Of a stretch of DNA of 64,000 nt, positions 61,311 through 64,000 are shown in pieces. Positions within the stretch are counted from its first letter, which is position 1. Every line of letters starts with the position of its first letter. A program made the position numbers and the translations under genes. Below the pieces are notes generated by a model, which searched no databases, was not told the DNA's origin, and was given only the letters and a program-made list of their open reading frames with translations. Source of the stretch: an uncultured Eisenbergiella sp. (GTDB taxonomy: Bacteria > Bacillota > Clostridia > Lachnospirales > Lachnospiraceae); contig CAJUEL010000008.1 of NCBI GenBank assembly GCA_910585455.1, positions 60,594 through 124,593 of the forward strand, read 5' to 3'.

Positions 61311-62153
61311 GTGAGAACAATACAGGTAGAGGCTGTGACGGCAGCGGTCAAAAAGCTGTGCATAGAAGCGAATTACCGGCTGTCTCCCGATATGAGCCGG
61401 GTTTTTGAAAGGGCACGGGAAACGGAAAAAGCGCCCCTTGGAAAGCAGATACTGGAGCAGCTTTCCCAAAATCTGGAAATTGCAGACAAGGACCGGATTC
61501 CGATCTGCCAGGACACGGGCATGGCTGTCATCTTTCTGGAGGTCGGGCAGGAGGTCCATTTTGAGGGCGGTAATCTGGAGGACGCCGTGCAGGAAGGCGT
61601 CCGTCAGGGATACGTGGACGGCTATCTGCGAAAATCGGTCGTCAGGGACCCGATCATCCGGGAAAATACGAAGGACAATACGCCGGGAGTCGTTCACTAT
61701 TCCATCGTCTCAGGGGACAGGGTAAAAATAACGGTTGCGCCCAAGGGCTTTGGCAGCGAGAATATGAGCCGCGTATTCATGCTCAAACCGGCAGACGGAA
61801 TGGAAGGGGTCAAGGAGGCGGTTCTGACGGCGGTGAAAGATGCCGGTCCCAATGCCTGCCCGCCCATGGTGGTGGGAGTGGGAATCGGAGGAACCTTCGA
61901 AAAATGCGCGCTCATGGCAAAGCGGGCGTTGACCAGGACGGCAGGGGAGCACTCGCCGATTGCTTATGTCAGAGAAATGGAAGAGGAGCTTTTGGACCGC
62001 ATCAATAAAACCGGGATCGGGCCGGGAGGGCTGGGCGGCACAACGACAGCGCTTGCGGTAAACATTGACACATACCCGACGCACATCGCGGGACTGCCGG
62101 TAGCAGTCAATATCTGCTGTCACGTGAACCGGCATGCTTCTCTGGAACTGTAA
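61311..62153 (+). CDS. Class I fumarate hydratase/L-tartrate dehydratase, alpha subunit
   Basis: A 280-residue subunit that carries the oxygen-sensitive 4Fe-4S cluster for reversible hydration of fumarate to malate. Three cluster cysteines are visible: PICQDTG, GPNACPPMVVGVGIGG and FEKCALMAKRAL. The start is GTG 61311 after GGAGGCGAAA. The beta subunit follows after 71 nt. Split alpha/beta forms are usual in anaerobes. Fumarate versus tartrate cannot be decided from motifs alone, but fumarase is likelier. Confidence 0.92.
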   Translation: MRTIQVEAVTAAVKKLCIEANYRLSPDMSRVFERARETEKAPLGKQILEQLSQNLEIADKDRIPICQDTGMAVIFLEVGQEVHFEGGNLEDAVQEGVRQGYVDGYLRKSVVRDPIIRENTKDNTPGVVHYSIVSGDRVKITVAPKGFGSENMSRVFMLKPADGMEGVKEAVLTAVKDAGPNACPPMVVGVGIGGTFEKCALMAKRALTRTAGEHSPIAYVREMEEELLDRINKTGIGPGGLGGTTTALAVNIDTYPTHIAGLPVAVNICCHVNRHASLEL

Positions 62154-62224
62154 AACGCCATGCCCATATATCTGACGGCTGGTCGGGAAGTTTACAATAT
62201 AATTATATAATTAAGGAAGAAAAC

Positions 62225-62785
62225 ATGGAAAAATATATACAACTGCCACTTACAAAAGAAACTGCGGCAAGTCTGAAGGCGGGGGATTACGTGTATTTGA
62301 CGGGAACAATATACACGGCGCGGGATGCTGCCCATAAACGAATGCAGGAAGCGCTGGATGCGGGAGAACCTCTTCCGGTGAGCCTGCATGAAAATGTGAT
62401 TTATTATATGGGACCGTCTCCGGCGCGGGAAGGCCAGGTGATTGGCTCGGCCGGTCCCACTACGGCAAGCCGGATGGATAAATACACACCTGCGCTTCTG
62501 GATCTTGGCCTGGCGGGAATGATCGGCAAAGGAAAACGCTCCCGGGCTGTGAAGGAGGCTGTTATCCGAAACGGCGCGGTATATTTTGCGGCGGTCGGCG
62601 GCGCGGGCGCGCTGCTTTCCCAATCCATCCGGTCCGCAGAAGTTATCGCTTACGAGGATCTGGGGACGGAGGCGATCCGCAAACTCACGGTGGAACATTT
62701 TCCGGTGATCGTCTGTATGGACAGCGAGGGAACCGATCTCTATGAAACGGCGCCCGACCGGTATAAGGTGGAACAGGAAACATGA
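62225..62785 (+). CDS. Class I fumarate hydratase/L-tartrate dehydratase, beta subunit
   Basis: A 186-residue swivelling-domain subunit. Signatures: AGDYVYLTGTIYTARDAAHKRM near the start, YYMGPSPAREGQVIGSAGPTTASRMDKY in the middle, and GMIGKG. It contributes substrate-binding residues (the GPTTSxRMD loop) to the alpha subunit. The stop overlaps the plsC-like gene by ATGA. Confidence 0.93.
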   Translation: MEKYIQLPLTKETAASLKAGDYVYLTGTIYTARDAAHKRMQEALDAGEPLPVSLHENVIYYMGPSPAREGQVIGSAGPTTASRMDKYTPALLDLGLAGMIGKGKRSRAVKEAVIRNGAVYFAAVGGAGALLSQSIRSAEVIAYEDLGTEAIRKLTVEHFPVIVCMDSEGTDLYETAPDRYKVEQET

Positions 62786-63501
62786 AAAGAATTATTTTAA
62801 TGGTGCTGCGCAATCTCATCTTTGTGCCATTCTGGTGGTTTCGGGCGTGCTATATGGCAAAACACGCGGAAGCATACAGCCAGGAGGAGAGATGGGCGTT
62901 TTTGCAGAAGGTGACCAGACACGCCAACAAAGGGGGGCGGGTGACAATTGCATCATATCAGACGGAAAATATACCCAAAGAGGAGCCGTTTATTTTCTTC
63001 CCGAATCATCAGGGGCTGTATGACGTTCTCGCGTTGATTGAGAGCTGCCCGCGATTCTTTTCAGTGGTAAATAAAAAGGAAGTATCCCGCATTCCGCTGC
63101 TAAAGCAGGTGTTTGGAATTATGGGCGCGTATGAAATAGACCGGGATGATATCCGCCAATCGCTGGGAGTGATCAACCGGATGGCTGAGGACGTAAAAAA
63201 CGGGAAAAATTTTCTGATCTTTGCCGAGGGCACGAGAAGCAGGCAGGGAAACCGGCCGGGAACCTTCAAAGGCGGCAGCTTTAAAAGCGCATATAAGGCG
63301 AAATGCCCGATTGTTCCGGTAGCGCTGATGAATGCTTTTATTCCTTTTGATAAAAACACGGTGGAAAAGGTGACGGTCAAGGTGATTTACCTGGAGCCGA
63401 TCCCCTATGAATCCTATAAAGATATGAAAACGATAGAAATTGCCGCGGAAGTAAAGCGGCGGATAGAGGCAGCGATTGCCGCGCATGAGTCCGCTGAATA
63501 A
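62782..63501 (+). CDS. 1-acyl-sn-glycerol-3-phosphate acyltransferase (PlsC-like)
   Basis: A 239-residue lysophosphatidate acyltransferase-like enzyme. Motif I NHQGLYD (NHx4D), motif II near GAYEIDRDDI, motif III FAEGTRSRQG and motif IV IVPVAL are in order, with one N-terminal hydrophobic segment (LIFVPFWWF). It probably makes phosphatidic acid at the membrane. It is coupled to the fumarase beta gene by a 4-nt overlap, an odd pairing functionally. Confidence 0.9.
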   Translation: MKRIILMVLRNLIFVPFWWFRACYMAKHAEAYSQEERWAFLQKVTRHANKGGRVTIASYQTENIPKEEPFIFFPNHQGLYDVLALIESCPRFFSVVNKKEVSRIPLLKQVFGIMGAYEIDRDDIRQSLGVINRMAEDVKNGKNFLIFAEGTRSRQGNRPGTFKGGSFKSAYKAKCPIVPVALMNAFIPFDKNTVEKVTVKVIYLEPIPYESYKDMKTIEIAAEVKRRIEAAIAAHESAE

Positions 63502-63507
63502 AGCCGC

Positions 63508-63551
63508 CTGCATCCGCCCCATCGCGTAGCGATTTTCATGGGCGGATGCAG
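63508..63551 (+). terminator. Terminator-like hairpin after plsC
   Basis: CTGCATCCGCCC pairs with GGGCGGATGCAG around a loop that itself can fold (CGCGTAGCG). There is no T-run; it touches the short palindrome that follows. Confidence 0.6.
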
Positions 63552-63580
63552 TTACTATTCAGACTTGTCTGAATAGTAAC
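63551..63580. repeat. Short palindromic repeat, perfect copy
   Basis: GTTACTATTCAGAC, TT, GTCTGAATAGTAAC: perfect 14-bp arms. It lies 40 nt upstream of the tRNA-Ser promoter. Compared with the consensus it carries a compensated change (GTTCAGAC to ATTCAGAC with its partner), supporting selection on pairing. Confidence 0.85.
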
Positions 63581-63620
63581 GTAACAAGACGAAAAAAATC
63601 TGCGGAAACGAAAAAAAGTG

Positions 63621-63649
63621 TTGACATGTAAAGGGTAAACGGTTATAAT
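63621..63649 (+). promoter_or_regulatory. Promoter of tRNA-Ser
   Basis: TTGACA (63621-63626), 17 nt, TATAAT (63644-63649): full consensus. Confidence 0.85.
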
Positions 63650-63710
63650 GATTTATGCGTCCGGTGAGCGGCGTACAACTTTATATTGGCAGAGGTTATT
63701 CAGATTATGA

Positions 63711-63798
63711 GGAGAAATACTCAAGAGGCTGAAGAGGCGCCCCTGCTAAGGGTGTAGGTCGCGCAAGCGGCGCGAGGGTTCAAATCCCTCTTTCTCCG
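63711..63798 (+). tRNA. tRNA-Ser (anticodon GCT)
   Basis: An 88-nt class II tRNA: acceptor GGAGAAA/TTTCTCC, anticodon loop CTGCTAA (GCT), a long variable arm (GTCGCGCAAGCGGC) and T arm GAGGGTTCAAATCCCTC. Discriminator G; no encoded CCA. Confidence 0.96.
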
Positions 63799-63890
63799 TT
63801 AGCTCTGTCAATGTGAACTGTGATGTAAGCATACATCCGGTTGTGCAATCCGGAGCGAACAAAAAGAAATAAAAAATTTAAAAAAAGTCC

Positions 63891-63919
63891 TTGACAAAGT
63901 CAAAACAGCGTGGTAATAT
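63891..63919 (+). promoter_or_regulatory. Strong promoter at the right edge, possibly of an rRNA operon
   Basis: TTGACA (63891-63896), 17 nt, TAATAT (63914-63919). The sequence after it (AGCTCCTGAGAGGGAGC stem, then ACCTTGACAAATAAACAG) resembles leaders of rRNA operons in related Clostridia. The rRNA itself would lie beyond the window, so this is an inference. Confidence 0.5.
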
Positions 63920-64000
63920 AAATTTCGCTGCGGCGGACAAAGCCAAGGCAAAGCTCCTGAGAGGGAGCGGACAGCACCTTGACAAATAAACAGTAATGCA

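Overview
The window looks like a chromosomal segment of an anaerobic gut-type Clostridia, most likely Lachnospiraceae. The grounds are intermediate G+C content, AGGAGG-type ribosome binding sites, TTGACA/TATAAT promoters, DUF2804 and DUF5722 proteins, LytTR/GHKL regulators, class B sortase, c-di-GMP-I riboswitches and class I fumarase. The genus cannot be fixed from the sequence alone. I see no prophage, insertion sequence, CRISPR array or plasmid functions.

Layout. 1-9 kb: a truncated YesM-type histidine kinase, a formate/nitrite channel, a DUF2804 protein, a BlaI/BlaR1-like pair with a perfect operator palindrome, an SGNH hydrolase and an M42 peptidase. 9-15.5 kb: a YgjP-like metalloprotease, a HAD phosphatase, an aldo/keto reductase, and an FtsH-MarR-TauE operon. 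15.8-18.6 kb: a tandem duplication of about 1.3 kb carrying two Rpn-type nuclease genes. 18.8-32 kb: a cell-surface module. Two divergent, sortase-anchored adhesins are each preceded by three tandem c-di-GMP-I riboswitches, and a class B sortase and a lipoprotein lie nearby. 32-37 kb: a compact type IV pilus-like operon (transglutaminase, PilC/GspF, four pseudopilin-like proteins, PilT). 37-43 kb: tRNA-Lys, tatD, rsmA, a HAD phosphatase and cysK. 43-46 kb: a VIT/von Willebrand protein translationally coupled to an exosortase. 46-55 kb: yaaA-prxQ, a LytTR/GHKL two-component pair, a DUF5722 secreted protein and a three-gene ABC exporter. 55-64 kb: a zinc-ribbon protein, another Rpn-family gene, an inositol monophosphatase, an XRE regulator, Hsp20, a phosphodiesterase, two-subunit fumarase, PlsC, tRNA-Ser, and a promoter-like site at the right edge that may lead into an rRNA operon.

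Two repeat systems are not explained by the genes. (1) A family of very long intergenic hairpins (276-380 bp; three full copies and one deletion derivative) shares a conserved asymmetric core and apex. The outer arms are unrelated between copies yet almost perfectly self-complementary within each copy (60/60, about 70/72 and about 116/119 paired). (2) About nine copies of a roughly 30-bp palindrome (GTAACNGTTCAGAC / GTCTGAACNGTTAC) lie in intergenic gaps, often 30-70 nt before a start codon. One long hairpin ends in the same GTTACAGTTC motif, so the two may belong to one superfamily. This is my best candidate for an undescribed system.

The second strongest observation is the surface module, in which matched triple c-di-GMP riboswitches would set expression of two large adhesins, one with an apparent thioester domain. 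A third is that all the Rpn-type genes here carry a strong internal ribosome binding site and in-frame ATG, the layout expected for an intragenic antitoxin.
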